64,000 nt of DNA from Candidatus Bipolaricaulota bacterium (GCA_028278555.1 JANQEA010000074.1:39263-103262); one strand, 5' to 3'. Shown: positions 17,090 to 25,492, numbered from the stretch's first letter. A program made the numbers and translations. Notes: a model not told the origin generated them from the letters alone.

Positions 17090-18328
17090 ATGGCCTCACC
17101 TGGACCGAGTACCCTGTCCGCCGCCGTGGAACCGAATCCTGAACCTCATCCTCAACGGCAACTCGCCGGCCGGAGGCGCGCGATCCCGCTCGCCGGGTCG
17201 ACATTCTTCGCCGCGACGGCCGTCGGCGGGCTTGGGCTGGTCGTCCAGCTCTACCTGAAGTCGCTCGGAGCGTCGACCTTCCTGATCGGACTATCGATGA
17301 CGCTGAATTCGATCGGGCTTCTGATCGGGGCTTGGCTCTGGGGGAGCCTCTCCGACTACGTGAAGCGCCGCCGGCTGCTCGCTGTTCTGGCACTCGGCCT
17401 TGCAGCGCTGATCGGTCTGCTAACGCTCCTCCCGTCGACGGGTGTGGTCCTTGGTACGGCGCTCCTCCGCTTCCTCTTCTTCTCCGGGTTCGCGGCGGTG
17501 GCGATCGCGATCATCTCCGCTGCGAGCCGTGTCGAGCGACGGGGGAAGAATCTCTCGTACATCTCCTCGGCGCGGGCGTTCGGGTTCGCGGTTGGGAACA
17601 TCGCAGCCGGCGTGACGCTCGAGCTTCTCGGGTTCCGCTATGCGTTCGCCCTCTGCGCGACGCTGCCGCTCCTCGCGTTTGCGCTGCTCGGTCTCCTCCC
17701 ATCGGAGAACCCGGTCCAACCACGCGAGAAGATCCGGGCGTGGAGGGCGATCCTCACCGCGGGCGTTGCGGATCTCTATGTCGCGACGATGTTTCGGCAG
17801 ATGGCAATCTTCGGCGCGTTCTCTCTCCTCTTTGTCTACATGGATTCGATCGGGATCGCCCCCGGAATCATGGGAGCGATCAGCGCCTCGAACACGGCGA
17901 CGCAGGTCCTCGCGCTTCTCTTCTTTGGCTGGCTGGCCGACCGCGTCGGGCGACGACCGATCTTCATGCTCGGGTTCGCGCTGTCGGCGTTGACGCCGTG
18001 CCTGTTCGTCGTCGCGGCGAATGTCTACGGGATGATCGCAGGGTACGTCACCCTTGGCCTCTCGTTTAGCTCGATGTATGTCGGGGCGACCGCGCACATC
18101 GGGGATCGCGTACCGCACGAACGTCACGGCCAGATGATCGGCCTCTACGAGTCTTCCCGCGGACTCGGGGGCTTGTTCGGCCCCCTGATTGCCGGAGCGA
18201 CTGTCCCGCTCATCGGCTTCAACGGGATGTTCCTCGTGATGGGAGGGATCGGCGCGCTCGGTTTCCTCGTGATGTTCGTCGGGAAGCTCGTCCACCGCAG
18301 GCCGGGCTATACGTTTGCTTCCAAGTAG
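17090..18328 (+). CDS. Major facilitator superfamily transporter
   Basis: A 412-residue polytopic membrane transporter with about 12 membrane segments. The loop between segments 2 and 3 has the MFS signature GSLSDYVKRRRLL, repeated in the second half as GWLADRVGRRPIFMLG. Such proteins export drugs or exchange sugars or other small solutes using ion gradients. The start is weakly supported: the ATG at 17090 has no ribosome binding site, and the first 30 residues look unlike membrane protein, so a start a little further in is possible. The 3' end overlaps the convergent S9 peptidase gene by 22 bases. Confidence 0.85.
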   Translation: MASPGPSTLSAAVEPNPEPHPQRQLAGRRRAIPLAGSTFFAATAVGGLGLVVQLYLKSLGASTFLIGLSMTLNSIGLLIGAWLWGSLSDYVKRRRLLAVLALGLAALIGLLTLLPSTGVVLGTALLRFLFFSGFAAVAIAIISAASRVERRGKNLSYISSARAFGFAVGNIAAGVTLELLGFRYAFALCATLPLLAFALLGLLPSENPVQPREKIRAWRAILTAGVADLYVATMFRQMAIFGAFSLLFVYMDSIGIAPGIMGAISASNTATQVLALLFFGWLADRVGRRPIFMLGFALSALTPCLFVVAANVYGMIAGYVTLGLSFSSMYVGATAHIGDRVPHERHGQMIGLYESSRGLGGLFGPLIAGATVPLIGFNGMFLVMGGIGALGFLVMFVGKLVHRRPGYTFASK

Positions 18329-20118
18329 CGAGTGATCGCCTCGTAGGTCTCGATTTTGTCGCCGATGTCGGAAGAGCCGTGTCCAACCTCTCCGAGTTCC
18401 ACGTACTCGAAGTCCGTTCCTTCTTCGTATCCGAGTTCGAGGAGCCGGTCCCGAAACGCGTGGGCCTGAGTGACCGGGCACCGTGCATCGTTGACTCCGT
18501 GGATCATCAACAGCTTCGCTTTCAAGTTCTCCGCGAAGTAGATCGCGCTCCGGTCGCGCCACAGCTCCTCGTTCTCCTCTGGGTCGCCCATCATCAGACG
18601 GAGGATGTACTGCATGTTCGGGGGGCTCTCATCGTGCATCGCGAGTAAGTCCGTGATCCCGATCCACGCCACCCCGGCCTTCCATAGATCAGGCGCCTTG
18701 GTGAGCGCGATGTAGGTCAGGTATCCGCCGTACGATCCGCCATACGCCGCGATCCGCTGCGGATCCGCCTTCCCCTCACGGATCAAGAAATCGACCCCGG
18801 CGATCACGTCCTGCAGGTCGCCCCCGCCCCAGTCCATGTAATTGAGGTCCATGTACGCTCTGCCGTATCCGGTGCTCCCGCGGAAGTCCGGCTGGAGGAT
18901 CGCGAACCCTCGCGAGACGAGGTACTGGACGAGGTCGTAGAAAGCGAACACGCACTGTCCCCAAGGCCCCCCGTGGAGATGTACAACCGCTGGAGGGCAC
19001 CGATCCCCGATGTGCGTCGGCTCGTAGAGGATCGCCGGGACGGTTACGCCGTCCGATGACGCGTACCGGACTCGGCGCGGCGCGACGAACTCGCTGGGGT
19101 CGATTGTTCCGTAGTCGATCGGGGTCAGTGATCGGGGCTCCCTGTCGTCGACGGGGAAGACGAACAGCTCGCTCTTCCGCGTTGGCGTCGTCCGGTCGAT
19201 CACCGCCGCGGTTCCACCGAGCGCGAACTCTGCCCAGTAGGTGAAGCCGAACACTTCGATTAGCGGGCGAACGGCGCCGGTCTCGATCTCGGTGACGATT
19301 GGCGTCATGCTGGCATCGCAGTTTTGAATCGACAGGAGGTACCGCCCGTCCTCGCTCACGTCGGTCGGCCTCTCCTCGACATCGTCGGCGCCGAGCCACC
19401 GCGCGTCTCCGGTTCGCTTGTCGACGATCACTGGCCGATCGCTTCCGAGCGCGTCCGAGACAACTACGATCCGATCGCCGTCCGGAAGCCAGGCGATCGG
19501 GGAGTCCATCGAGCCTTCTTTCCCTCGGAACACGCGGTGAGCTCCACCTCCATTTGCGCCGACGAGGTATACGTCCTGGTTTCGAAGGTCTGCGGACTGG
19601 TTGTTCGAGAGAAGAATCGACTGTCCGTCAGGACTCCACATTCCGGACTGGTGGACGGGCGTCGAGAAGTCAGTCAGCTGCACGACATCCAGGGATTCCA
19701 GGTCGAGCTTGTACAGATTCTGCTGCCCGTTCCGAGTTGAGAGGAACGAGAGCCACCGGCCGTCCGGGCTGAACTCGAGAGCGACCTCTCGTGCGTCGGG
19801 TGCATCGGTCAGCCGGCGGTGCGTCCCGGACGCCAGCTCGAGGCTCCAGAGGCTGTACTTCTCGTTGCCGTCGACGTCCTTGCCGAAGACGATGTTTGTC
19901 CCGGCCCGATTCCAGACGATGCTCGTCCTCACCGATCGGGGGAGTTCTCCATGCGTCACCCGGACTGGCTCTCCATCCGGAAGATCTGCGACGTAGACTT
20001 CCATCCGGCCGGTAACGTTCCAGAAGAATGCCACACAGCAACCATCGCAGGAGACCGATGGCGAGAGGACGGTGGGCAGAGAAAGCAGCTTCTTCAGGTC
20101 GATGTTCGACTTCGACAT
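18307..20118 (-). CDS. S9 family serine peptidase (acylaminoacyl-peptidase / prolyl oligopeptidase type)
   Basis: A 603-residue cytosolic peptidase. The first about 330 residues form a beta-propeller (repeats such as EFSPDGRWLSFLSTRNG, MWSPDGQSILLSN), which limits access to small peptides. The C-terminal hydrolase domain carries the nucleophile in YGGSYGGY (S462), D544 in GVNDARCP and H580 in GEVGHGSS. There is no signal peptide, so it degrades imported peptides inside the cell, consistent with several peptide importers nearby (inference). A TATAAT box lies 50 bases upstream. It overlaps the MFS gene at its 3' end. Confidence 0.92.
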   Translation of the reverse strand: MSKSNIDLKKLLSLPTVLSPSVSCDGCCVAFFWNVTGRMEVYVADLPDGEPVRVTHGELPRSVRTSIVWNRAGTNIVFGKDVDGNEKYSLWSLELASGTHRRLTDAPDAREVALEFSPDGRWLSFLSTRNGQQNLYKLDLESLDVVQLTDFSTPVHQSGMWSPDGQSILLSNNQSADLRNQDVYLVGANGGGAHRVFRGKEGSMDSPIAWLPDGDRIVVVSDALGSDRPVIVDKRTGDARWLGADDVEERPTDVSEDGRYLLSIQNCDASMTPIVTEIETGAVRPLIEVFGFTYWAEFALGGTAAVIDRTTPTRKSELFVFPVDDREPRSLTPIDYGTIDPSEFVAPRRVRYASSDGVTVPAILYEPTHIGDRCPPAVVHLHGGPWGQCVFAFYDLVQYLVSRGFAILQPDFRGSTGYGRAYMDLNYMDWGGGDLQDVIAGVDFLIREGKADPQRIAAYGGSYGGYLTYIALTKAPDLWKAGVAWIGITDLLAMHDESPPNMQYILRLMMGDPEENEELWRDRSAIYFAENLKAKLLMIHGVNDARCPVTQAHAFRDRLLELGYEEGTDFEYVELGEVGHGSSDIGDKIETYEAITRYLEANV

Positions 20119-20167
20119 GGAGACCCCCTAGGCGAAACGCAGGCCAACTCGCAAGGAACTTAGCGGG

Positions 20168-20173
20168 ATTATA
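20168..20173 (-). promoter_or_regulatory. Consensus -10 box TATAAT before the S9 peptidase gene
   Basis: A perfect TATAAT on the minus strand lies 50 bases before the start codon. The upstream -35 region (ATTTGAAA) is A/T-rich but poorly spaced, so the box alone is reported. Confidence 0.45.
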
Positions 20174-20263
20174 CGCTAGATTGGCTTTTTCAAATCTTTC
20201 TGTATGGAACGGCTATTGCAGGTCGTGAAGAGGCGAGATAGAGTCATCGGACGAGGTGATCCG

Positions 20264-20830
20264 ATGAACGTCGTTACGATCCTAGCGAGTCCGAGGCCGG
20301 ATGGGAACACGGAACGTATCCTCGATTGGACCGAGCGTGCGTTGAGAGAATGGAAACATTCGGTCGAGCGGATCCACCTGAACCCACTGAACGTCAGGGA
20401 CTGTGCGGCATGCCTCGCGTGTGCTGAATCGACTGACGAGCCGGGGTGCGCCCTTCAAGACGACATTCCGCATCTCTTCGAGAAGGTGATCGCGGCCGAC
20501 GCAGCGATCTTCGCCAGCCCGCTCTACATGTGGGGGGTCACCGGACCGCTGAAGATGCTGTACGACCGGGCCCTCTGCTTGGTTCGCAACTGGGGATCGC
20601 CCGAGCATCGCTCGTTCGTCGAGGGGAAGCGGATCGCGCAGCTGATCACCTGTGCCGGCGGGGAGGGCGAGAACACCGAACCGGTGACGACGACCTTCTC
20701 GCGGTTGGCGTACTTCCTCAAGGCCGATCACCGGGGGACGTTCGTCTTCCCGAACTGCACCGAACCGGCGCAGCTTCCGAACACGCACGGCAACGTGTCG
20801 CGCGACCTGGCTACGCGGTTGGTCGAGTGA
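20264..20830 (+). CDS. Iron-sulfur flavoprotein paralog
   Basis: A 188-residue flavodoxin-fold protein, paralog of the one at 12599. FMN loop ASPRPDGNTE, second contact FASPLYMWGVTGPLKMLYDR, and four cysteines at 47, 50, 53 and 62 in the same CxxCxxCx8C pattern predicted to hold a [4Fe-4S] cluster. The ATG at 20264 follows GAGGTGATCC; an earlier in-frame ATG at 20204 lacks a site. It probably transfers electrons or reduces flavin, quinone or a protein partner in the cytosol. It is followed 10 bases later by a dehydrogenase gene, suggesting an operon. Confidence 0.84.
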   Translation: MNVVTILASPRPDGNTERILDWTERALREWKHSVERIHLNPLNVRDCAACLACAESTDEPGCALQDDIPHLFEKVIAADAAIFASPLYMWGVTGPLKMLYDRALCLVRNWGSPEHRSFVEGKRIAQLITCAGGEGENTEPVTTTFSRLAYFLKADHRGTFVFPNCTEPAQLPNTHGNVSRDLATRLVE

Positions 20831-20840
20831 CGGTCTCCGA

Positions 20841-21899
20841 ATGAACATCGCGGTCATCGGCGCTTGCGGAGATGTCGGGCGCCAGATCGTTCAGCATATC
20901 GTCGTCGAGCGAGTGCTGACGTGCGATCAGCGTTTGGTCCTCGCAGGAAACTCGATCGGAGCGAGCGCCCGGAGTATCCACGGCCTTGCCGCCGACCTGA
21001 CCGACGCCTACACCGAGATCTGCCCGGAGATCGAAATCGTGCTCGATCCTGCGGAGATTCGCGCCGATCTGATCATCATCGCGGCCGGTCGGACGGCCGA
21101 ACCGTCGCCCGAGCGAACGCCGATGTCGCGGGACGATCTCGCTTTGGCGAATGCACCGATCTTCAAGCGGTACGCAAGCGCGATCGCCGAGCACGGACAC
21201 GGCCATGAGATCGTCCTGTGCGTCTCGAATCCGGTCGAGCTGGCCGTCGCAATCTTCGCTCAGCGGCTCGGGCGACAACGCGTCATCGGCATGGGCGCCT
21301 TCCTCGATTCGCTCCGCTTCCGCAAGGAGATCGCGACCGAACTCGGAGTCCCGAGACAGGCGGTCCACGCGTTCGTCGTCGGGGAGCACGGTTCGCTGTC
21401 GGTCCCGTTGTGGAGCGGCGTCCACGTCTACGGCTACGACGAGGTTCGACTGAGATCGGAGCTAGCCCGGATCCGGGGCGGGCGCTCGACGGCGGACTTC
21501 CCGGATCTCCTCGTCGAGGCGCAGTTGCACCTGGGGACGCTGATCCATCGAGGAGATGTCCGCGGGGCGTATGCCGCCGTCGAGGGCTACCCGCCGGACG
21601 TTCGCGCTGTCGTCCGGCCGTTCGTCACGCACTACAGCGGCGCGAAGACGGTGATCGGGACCGGCCACGCCACGATGGAGCTCATCCGCACGATCACCCA
21701 GGGGGTCGACGCGCTCGTCTCCGGACAGGTGGCGATCGATGGCGAGGCGTACGGCATCCGCGGGACGATCGGCATCCCGTTCGTCATCGGGAATCGTGGG
21801 GTCGATCGAATCTTCGAGTTGCCGATCGACGCCGAGGAACGCGACTTGCTCCTCGACAGCGCGGCCCGGGTCCAGGAGAAGATCGCGCCGTACGTCTGA
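20841..21899 (+). CDS. Malate/lactate dehydrogenase superfamily protein
   Basis: A 352-residue NAD-dependent 2-hydroxyacid dehydrogenase-like protein. It has a Rossmann start AVIGACGDVGRQI, ADLIIIAAGRT at the end of the nucleotide domain, the SNPVE motif, the catalytic pair D156/R159 in GAFLDSLRF and proton-relay H183 in VGEHGSLSVPLW. The substrate loop (AEPSPERTPMSRDDL) is longer and different from the usual malate (RKPGMSRDDL) form, so the substrate may not be malate or lactate. It starts 10 bases after the Fe-S flavoprotein gene, and the two may work together in a redox step (inference). Confidence 0.85.
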   Translation: MNIAVIGACGDVGRQIVQHIVVERVLTCDQRLVLAGNSIGASARSIHGLAADLTDAYTEICPEIEIVLDPAEIRADLIIIAAGRTAEPSPERTPMSRDDLALANAPIFKRYASAIAEHGHGHEIVLCVSNPVELAVAIFAQRLGRQRVIGMGAFLDSLRFRKEIATELGVPRQAVHAFVVGEHGSLSVPLWSGVHVYGYDEVRLRSELARIRGGRSTADFPDLLVEAQLHLGTLIHRGDVRGAYAAVEGYPPDVRAVVRPFVTHYSGAKTVIGTGHATMELIRTITQGVDALVSGQVAIDGEAYGIRGTIGIPFVIGNRGVDRIFELPIDAEERDLLLDSAARVQEKIAPYV

Positions 21900-21945
21900 T
21901 TCGGATTGCGGGAGAGTCTGTGCAGCATCGCCGATGTCCGTGCCG

Positions 21946-21974
21946 TTGCGGCCGGGCGTCGATCGGCATACCAT
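21946..21974 (+). promoter_or_regulatory. Promoter of the APH-like gene
   Basis: TTGCGG (21946-21951) and TACCAT (21969-21974) are 17 bases apart, about 75 bases before the GTG start at 22051. Confidence 0.45.
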
Positions 21975-22050
21975 CATCCCGGTTGACGCCGCCGACTGCT
22001 GTCGTTGTTTCCGTTTCTTCTCTCTTTCTCTTGTTTGATAGGAGTGCGCT

Positions 22051-22965
22051 GTGACGATAGACCATAACGAAACGCCCGCGTTGCCTGTGGGCGCGCAAGA
22101 CCTTGCCCGGGTTCTTGGCTGTGTCGTCGGCTTGCCGGTACACGCGATCCGGGCGACGCCGCTCGGCGCGAGTTCGCGCGAGACGCCGTGGCGGATCGAC
22201 CTTGAGTCCTCGGCCGATCCGAAGACGGTCCTCGCCCGATTCGGGAAGAGCTGCAGCCGGACCGAGGCGATCGCGCTCGCGGCGATGGCGGAGCATCGAT
22301 TGCCGGCACCGGTCGTCCTCCATTGGGATCCGGACGGTGCGGACCTCGGAACGCCGCTCTTCATCAGTACGTTCATCGAGGGGGACCCGCTCCTCGACGC
22401 GATGAAGGCGGACGAACCCTGGGCCGACGATCTGTACATCGAGACGGTCTGCGCGGTGCAGTCGGTGACGGAAGACGGTCTCCCACCCGGGGTCGCGGCC
22501 CAGCTCGACGGAAGCGACTCGGCGCTGACGGTCCTCGAGGAGGCCTACGACGGGTTTGCCAAACCGAATCCACTCGCCGAGGCCGCCTATGCCCGCTTGA
22601 AGGAGACACAGCCTAAATTCCCGGCCGATCACTTCAGCAACGGCGACCTCTGGCCGGAGAACCTGCTGGTGCAAGGGGGCCAGCTCGTTGGGATCATCGA
22701 TTGGCAGCACGCCGGCTTTGGCGATCCGATCTACGAGTTTCTGCTGCCGTTCTTCCTCGTTCCCGAGCTGCGCGGGCGCGGCACCGAGGAGGCCTACTGC
22801 CGGAGGATGGGGTTCGATCCGGAGCTGCTCCATTGGTACCACGGCCTTGAGTTTTTCGATTCGCTCCGTTGGGTACTGAAGCTCGGTGAGCCGTACATGA
22901 TCCACACGGCGGAGAGCCTGCAAGCGGATCTTGAAGCATGGCTGGAGGCACACATAGGCGGCTAG
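22051..22965 (+). CDS. Aminoglycoside phosphotransferase (APH)/choline kinase-fold protein
   Basis: A 304-residue small-molecule kinase of the APH family. The catalytic loop is FSNGDLWPENLLV, where the aspartate is the base and the asparagine a metal ligand, and the second metal-binding box is IIDWQHAGFGDP. The usual HGDLHxxN appears here as NGDLWPEN. Substrate may be an antibiotic, sugar, choline or homoserine-like alcohol; nothing in the context decides. The GTG at 22051 is supported by AGGAG 8 bases upstream. It ends convergent to the nitroreductase gene with a strong hairpin between. Confidence 0.8.
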   Translation: MTIDHNETPALPVGAQDLARVLGCVVGLPVHAIRATPLGASSRETPWRIDLESSADPKTVLARFGKSCSRTEAIALAAMAEHRLPAPVVLHWDPDGADLGTPLFISTFIEGDPLLDAMKADEPWADDLYIETVCAVQSVTEDGLPPGVAAQLDGSDSALTVLEEAYDGFAKPNPLAEAAYARLKETQPKFPADHFSNGDLWPENLLVQGGQLVGIIDWQHAGFGDPIYEFLLPFFLVPELRGRGTEEAYCRRMGFDPELLHWYHGLEFFDSLRWVLKLGEPYMIHTAESLQADLEAWLEAHIGG

Positions 22966-22992
22966 GGCGCGATGGCGAGACGCGAAGGTCTA

Positions 22993-23028
22993 AGAGGGGC
23001 GGGACGCCACGCAGCACGTCCCGCCTCT
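22993..23028. terminator. Bidirectional terminator-like hairpin
   Basis: Between two convergent genes, AGAGG-GG-CGGGACG and CGTCCCGCCTCT pair as a 12-bp stem with a 2-base bulge and a 10-base loop. Neither side has a long U-tract, but its position between the two stop codons supports a terminator for both genes. Confidence 0.6.
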
Positions 23029-23037
23029 AGCATTCTG

Positions 23038-23823
23038 CTAGTCGTCCTGCTCAGCAGCTTCTGCGAGTCGGAACCCGGCCTTCCTCAGATTCCGCAAGAC
23101 ACCGGCGGATTCGTTTCGGGTGAACTCCTCGGTGTAGTGCCCGATCGTCCAGTGTTGCGCCCGGTTCGTCACGCCGTGGTCGAGGAATTCCTTCCGCCGC
23201 TCCTCCGACCACTCGTTCTCGAATCGATCCCGCCACCGCTCGTCGCCTTCTCGGTACCACGAGGCAACATCCTCGTCAGATGGAATCCGGTAGCCGTTCC
23301 GGTGAACAACCGCCTCGAGCGGAAGCCGCGGATTCAGGTCGACCTCCTCGTCGGGATACCCGAGGGTGACGAGGCCGGCCGGGACGACGTACTCCGGCAC
23401 GCCGAGCGACTCCTGGAGATCCTGCGAAAGAATCATCCCGATGTAGACGCCGCCAAGGCCAAGGCTCTCCGCCGCCACGACGACGTTGTGGAGCGCGATC
23501 GTCGCGTCCCAATACGAGATGAAGAGGTTGATCGCCTGATCGTTGTAGAACGGCGCATCGTTCAGCTCGTAGTAGCGCTTGACGCGGTACTGATCGACGA
23601 CGGCGACGATCGCCAGCGGCCCGTGGATGTAGCTGACCTTCTTCATGATCTCCGGATCGTCGATGACGATGAACGCGTACGGCTGGATGCCGCCGGCCGT
23701 CCCGGCGCGGATCCCGGCGCGGAGGATCGTCTCGATGGTCTCTTTGGGAATCGGATCCGGCTTGTACTTCCGGAACGATCGATGGTTCATCAGACACTCA
23801 ATCACGGGATTCTTCGTCTCCAT
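23038..23823 (-). CDS. Nitroreductase family protein (NfsA/FRP-like)
   Basis: A 261-residue FMN-dependent oxidoreductase of the nitroreductase fold. The FMN phosphate-binding start is MNHRSFRKYKPDPIPKETIETILRAG with HRSFR, followed by AGGIQPYAFIVIDDP, the dimer segment DATIALHNVVVAAESLGLGGVYIG, and LGYPDEEVDLNPRLPLEAVVH. It would reduce nitro compounds, quinones or flavins with NAD(P)H in the cytosol. The ATG at 23823 follows GAAGGAGG. The upstream gap holds two hairpins (see 23903 and 23980), so its expression may be controlled by RNA structure. Confidence 0.88.
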   Translation of the reverse strand: METKNPVIECLMNHRSFRKYKPDPIPKETIETILRAGIRAGTAGGIQPYAFIVIDDPEIMKKVSYIHGPLAIVAVVDQYRVKRYYELNDAPFYNDQAINLFISYWDATIALHNVVVAAESLGLGGVYIGMILSQDLQESLGVPEYVVPAGLVTLGYPDEEVDLNPRLPLEAVVHRNGYRIPSDEDVASWYREGDERWRDRFENEWSEERRKEFLDHGVTNRAQHWTIGHYTEEFTRNESAGVLRNLRKAGFRLAEAAEQDD

Positions 23824-23902
23824 GAACTGCCTCCTTCACGATTCAGTCAGTCGGTGTGACTCTCATTCCGCTCGAGTGCGATCACAAGCATCGGCGGGCC
23901 CC

Positions 23903-23935
23903 GGATTCGGCTGGCGAGCCCGAATATCCTTTTTT
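23903..23935 (+). terminator. Terminator-like hairpin with T6 tract
   Basis: GGATTCGGC (23903-23911) pairs with GCCCGAATATCC (23918-23929), with small bulges, and TTTTTT follows at once. It would stop plus-strand transcripts, yet no plus-strand gene ends just before it, so it may belong to an antisense or small RNA. Confidence 0.4.
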
Positions 23936-23979
23936 CTTCAGGCTTTTCGTTCCCTTCGATTACGCCCCCTTGAATGCAA

Positions 23980-24014
23980 ACGGGCCGCGAAACATTTCCT
24001 GTTTCGCGGCCCGT
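23980..24014. promoter_or_regulatory. Perfect 15-bp inverted repeat in divergent region
   Basis: ACGGGCCGCGAAACA and TGTTTCGCGGCCCGT form a perfect 15-bp stem around the 5-base loop TTTCC. As RNA on the minus strand it is followed by UUUGC, a weak terminator tail. It may be an attenuator of the nitroreductase transcript, the end of a small RNA, or a DNA operator. Confidence 0.5.
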
Positions 24015-24214
24015 GATCGTCGAGGCCACTGGCCATGGTATGGCGATCGATCTCCTCACATACCACCGCCATGCCGGCGAACACGCCGCCGGGAGGGTGC
24101 CCCATCGTACTCCGGCGCGCATGGAGCTGCAACGGTTCGGGGGTCCTGGTGCTCGCGCGACGTTGCAGAGACGCTCGGAAGTAAGCTGACAGCGCAGTTC
24201 GAAGGAGGCAGAAG

Positions 24215-24790
24215 ATGGCGAAACGAAGACTCGGCGGAGTCCAGTGCTTCTATCCAGCGCCGATGGTTCTGATCGGCGCGATGGTCGAAGGGCGAGCGAA
24301 CTACGCGACCGTCGGCGACTGCGCGATCATGGGGATCCGGCCGGCGGTCGTCGCGATCTCGCTTGGGGAAGCGGGTTTCACGATCCGCGGGATCCTCGAG
24401 GCGAAGGCGTTCAGCATCAACATCCCGACGACCAAGCAGCTCCCACTGGTCGACTACTTCGGGTCCGTCTCGGGCAAGGACGTCGACAAATCGGCGCTTG
24501 TCGAGTCGACGCCCGGAACACTGCCGGGCGTTCCCCTGCTCGATGCCTGCGCGGTCAGCCTCGAGTGCAGGGTGATTGAGGAGTGCGTCGTCGAGCATCG
24601 ACACATCTTCATTGCCGAGATTGCCGAGGCGCATGTCGATGAGCGCTTCATCAGCGAGACGGATGGCCGGCTGCGGATGGCCGCGCTACGGGAGCTCGAT
24701 CCGATTCTCTATACGCTCGACAACACCTATCACTCCGTTGGTAAGCCGATCGGAACCGGTGGTGAAGAGGCAGCGAAGCTCGTGGCCTGA
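24215..24790 (+). CDS. Flavin reductase-like / flavoredoxin family protein
   Basis: A 191-residue protein of the flavin reductase-like split-barrel fold, close in length to flavoredoxin. Visible family segments are QCFYPAPMVLIGAMVEGRANYATVGDCAIMG, which forms the FMN site, FTIRGILEAKAFSINIP, DYFGSVSGKDVDKSALVE, and the late LDNTYHSVGKPIGTGGEEAAKLV. It binds FMN and moves electrons to a partner. The ATG at 24215 has AAGGAGG 8 bases upstream. It is divergent from a nitroreductase gene. It is a different subfamily from the protein at 4780. Confidence 0.84.
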   Translation: MAKRRLGGVQCFYPAPMVLIGAMVEGRANYATVGDCAIMGIRPAVVAISLGEAGFTIRGILEAKAFSINIPTTKQLPLVDYFGSVSGKDVDKSALVESTPGTLPGVPLLDACAVSLECRVIEECVVEHRHIFIAEIAEAHVDERFISETDGRLRMAALRELDPILYTLDNTYHSVGKPIGTGGEEAAKLVA

Positions 24791-25113
24791 AGCGAGCCTC
24801 ACGCTCTACTGCTCGGAGCGAACGACACAGAGTTTCCAGGTGAAGTCCCGCCCTCTGCTGAGTAGATCGGGAAGCTGGATGCGGTCTGCCGCGCCGGCAT
24901 TCTCATCCAGCGGAGCACAGGGGGGCGCGGCGTCGGCCGATGCAAGCCTGCCATCGCGCTGATCGACCGGATCCGAAGTGTCCGAACGCCATGGAGAGGG
25001 CTTCGCGTCGGAGAATCGGAGATGCTCCCAGAGGCTGCATTTCGCGGCGAGAACGAGGATCGCCCCGCTTCGCTGAACATCCGTAGCTCGCGCGCGATCT
25101 CGTAGGGGATCAT

Positions 25114-25142
25114 TTGACTTTCTGCTAGAGATATGCTATAGG
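25114..25142 (+). promoter_or_regulatory. Promoter of the csoR block
   Basis: TTGACT (25114-25119) and TATAGG (25137-25142) are 17 bases apart, about 55 bases before the csoR start. The GC palindrome at 25151 lies just downstream, at the expected transcription start. Confidence 0.6.
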
Positions 25143-25150
25143 CGCTGTAT

Positions 25151-25172
25151 GGGGTCCCCCCGGGGGGGATCC
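25151..25172 (+). promoter_or_regulatory. Candidate CsoR operator
   Basis: GGGGTCCCCCCGGGGGGGATCC is a G/C-tract inverted repeat starting 8 bases after the -10 box. CsoR/RcnR proteins bind G-tract palindromes flanked by A/T at their own promoters; position and shape fit autoregulation. Confidence 0.55.
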
Positions 25173-25194
25173 TGAGGCGTGGTAGGGAGGTCGC

Positions 25195-25461
25195 ATGCAC
25201 GAGCACAGGCATGACCAAGTTACGCAACGGCTGAAGAAGATCTCCGGTCACGTTCAGGCGGTTCTCCGAATGGTCGAAGAAGGCAGGGATTGTACTGAGA
25301 TCCTGCTTCAGATCTCTGCGGTCAGAGCCGCACTAACACAAGTTGGCAGGCTTGTCCTGGAGGATCACCTCGACACCTGCATCGTAGATGCGGTCAAGGA
25401 TGGTTCGGGCGAAAAGGCGCTCTCGGAGCTGAAGGAATCACTGGCCCGGTTCCTCGGTTGA
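25195..25461 (+). CDS. csoR: Metal-sensing repressor of the CsoR/RcnR family
   Basis: An 88-residue all-helical DNA-binding repressor. The metal site of Cu(I)-type CsoR is fully present: C33 in GRDCTEILLQI, then H58 and C62 in LEDHLDTCIV, with the preceding QRLKKISGHVQAVLRMVEEG as the family signature. Binding Cu(I) would release it from the GC-rich operator upstream. The ATG at 25195 follows GGGAGG. It is first in a run of same-strand genes and is followed 31 bases later by a metal-transporting ATPase, a common copper-efflux arrangement. Other soft metals or persulfide sensing (CstR) are less likely because of H58. Confidence 0.9.
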   Translation: MHEHRHDQVTQRLKKISGHVQAVLRMVEEGRDCTEILLQISAVRAALTQVGRLVLEDHLDTCIVDAVKDGSGEKALSELKESLARFLG

Positions 25462-25492
25462 AAAGCCAGGCGGCCGGGAAGACAGGAGGAAG

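Larger units (their letters stand above)
23824..24214. other. Divergent intergenic region with two hairpins
   Basis: This 391-base gap lies between the nitroreductase (minus) and a flavin reductase (plus). It contains no credible gene: open frames here run through the hairpins and lack ribosome binding sites. It holds a terminator-like stem with a T-run and a perfect 15-bp stem, described separately. Confidence 0.6.
24791..25194. other. Intergenic region ahead of csoR
   Basis: In these 404 bases I see no gene with a start and ribosome binding site. A minus-strand frame with no start, ending near 24800, reads without stops for about 100 codons (last part DRIQLPDLLSRGRDFTWKLC) and could be a decayed gene, but chance is as likely. 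The right end carries the csoR promoter and operator. Confidence 0.4.

Noticed and set aside
24799..25251. Minus-strand gene of about 150 codons before csoR
   Set aside because: It runs across the csoR promoter, operator and start, lacks a ribosome binding site and has no recognisable family.
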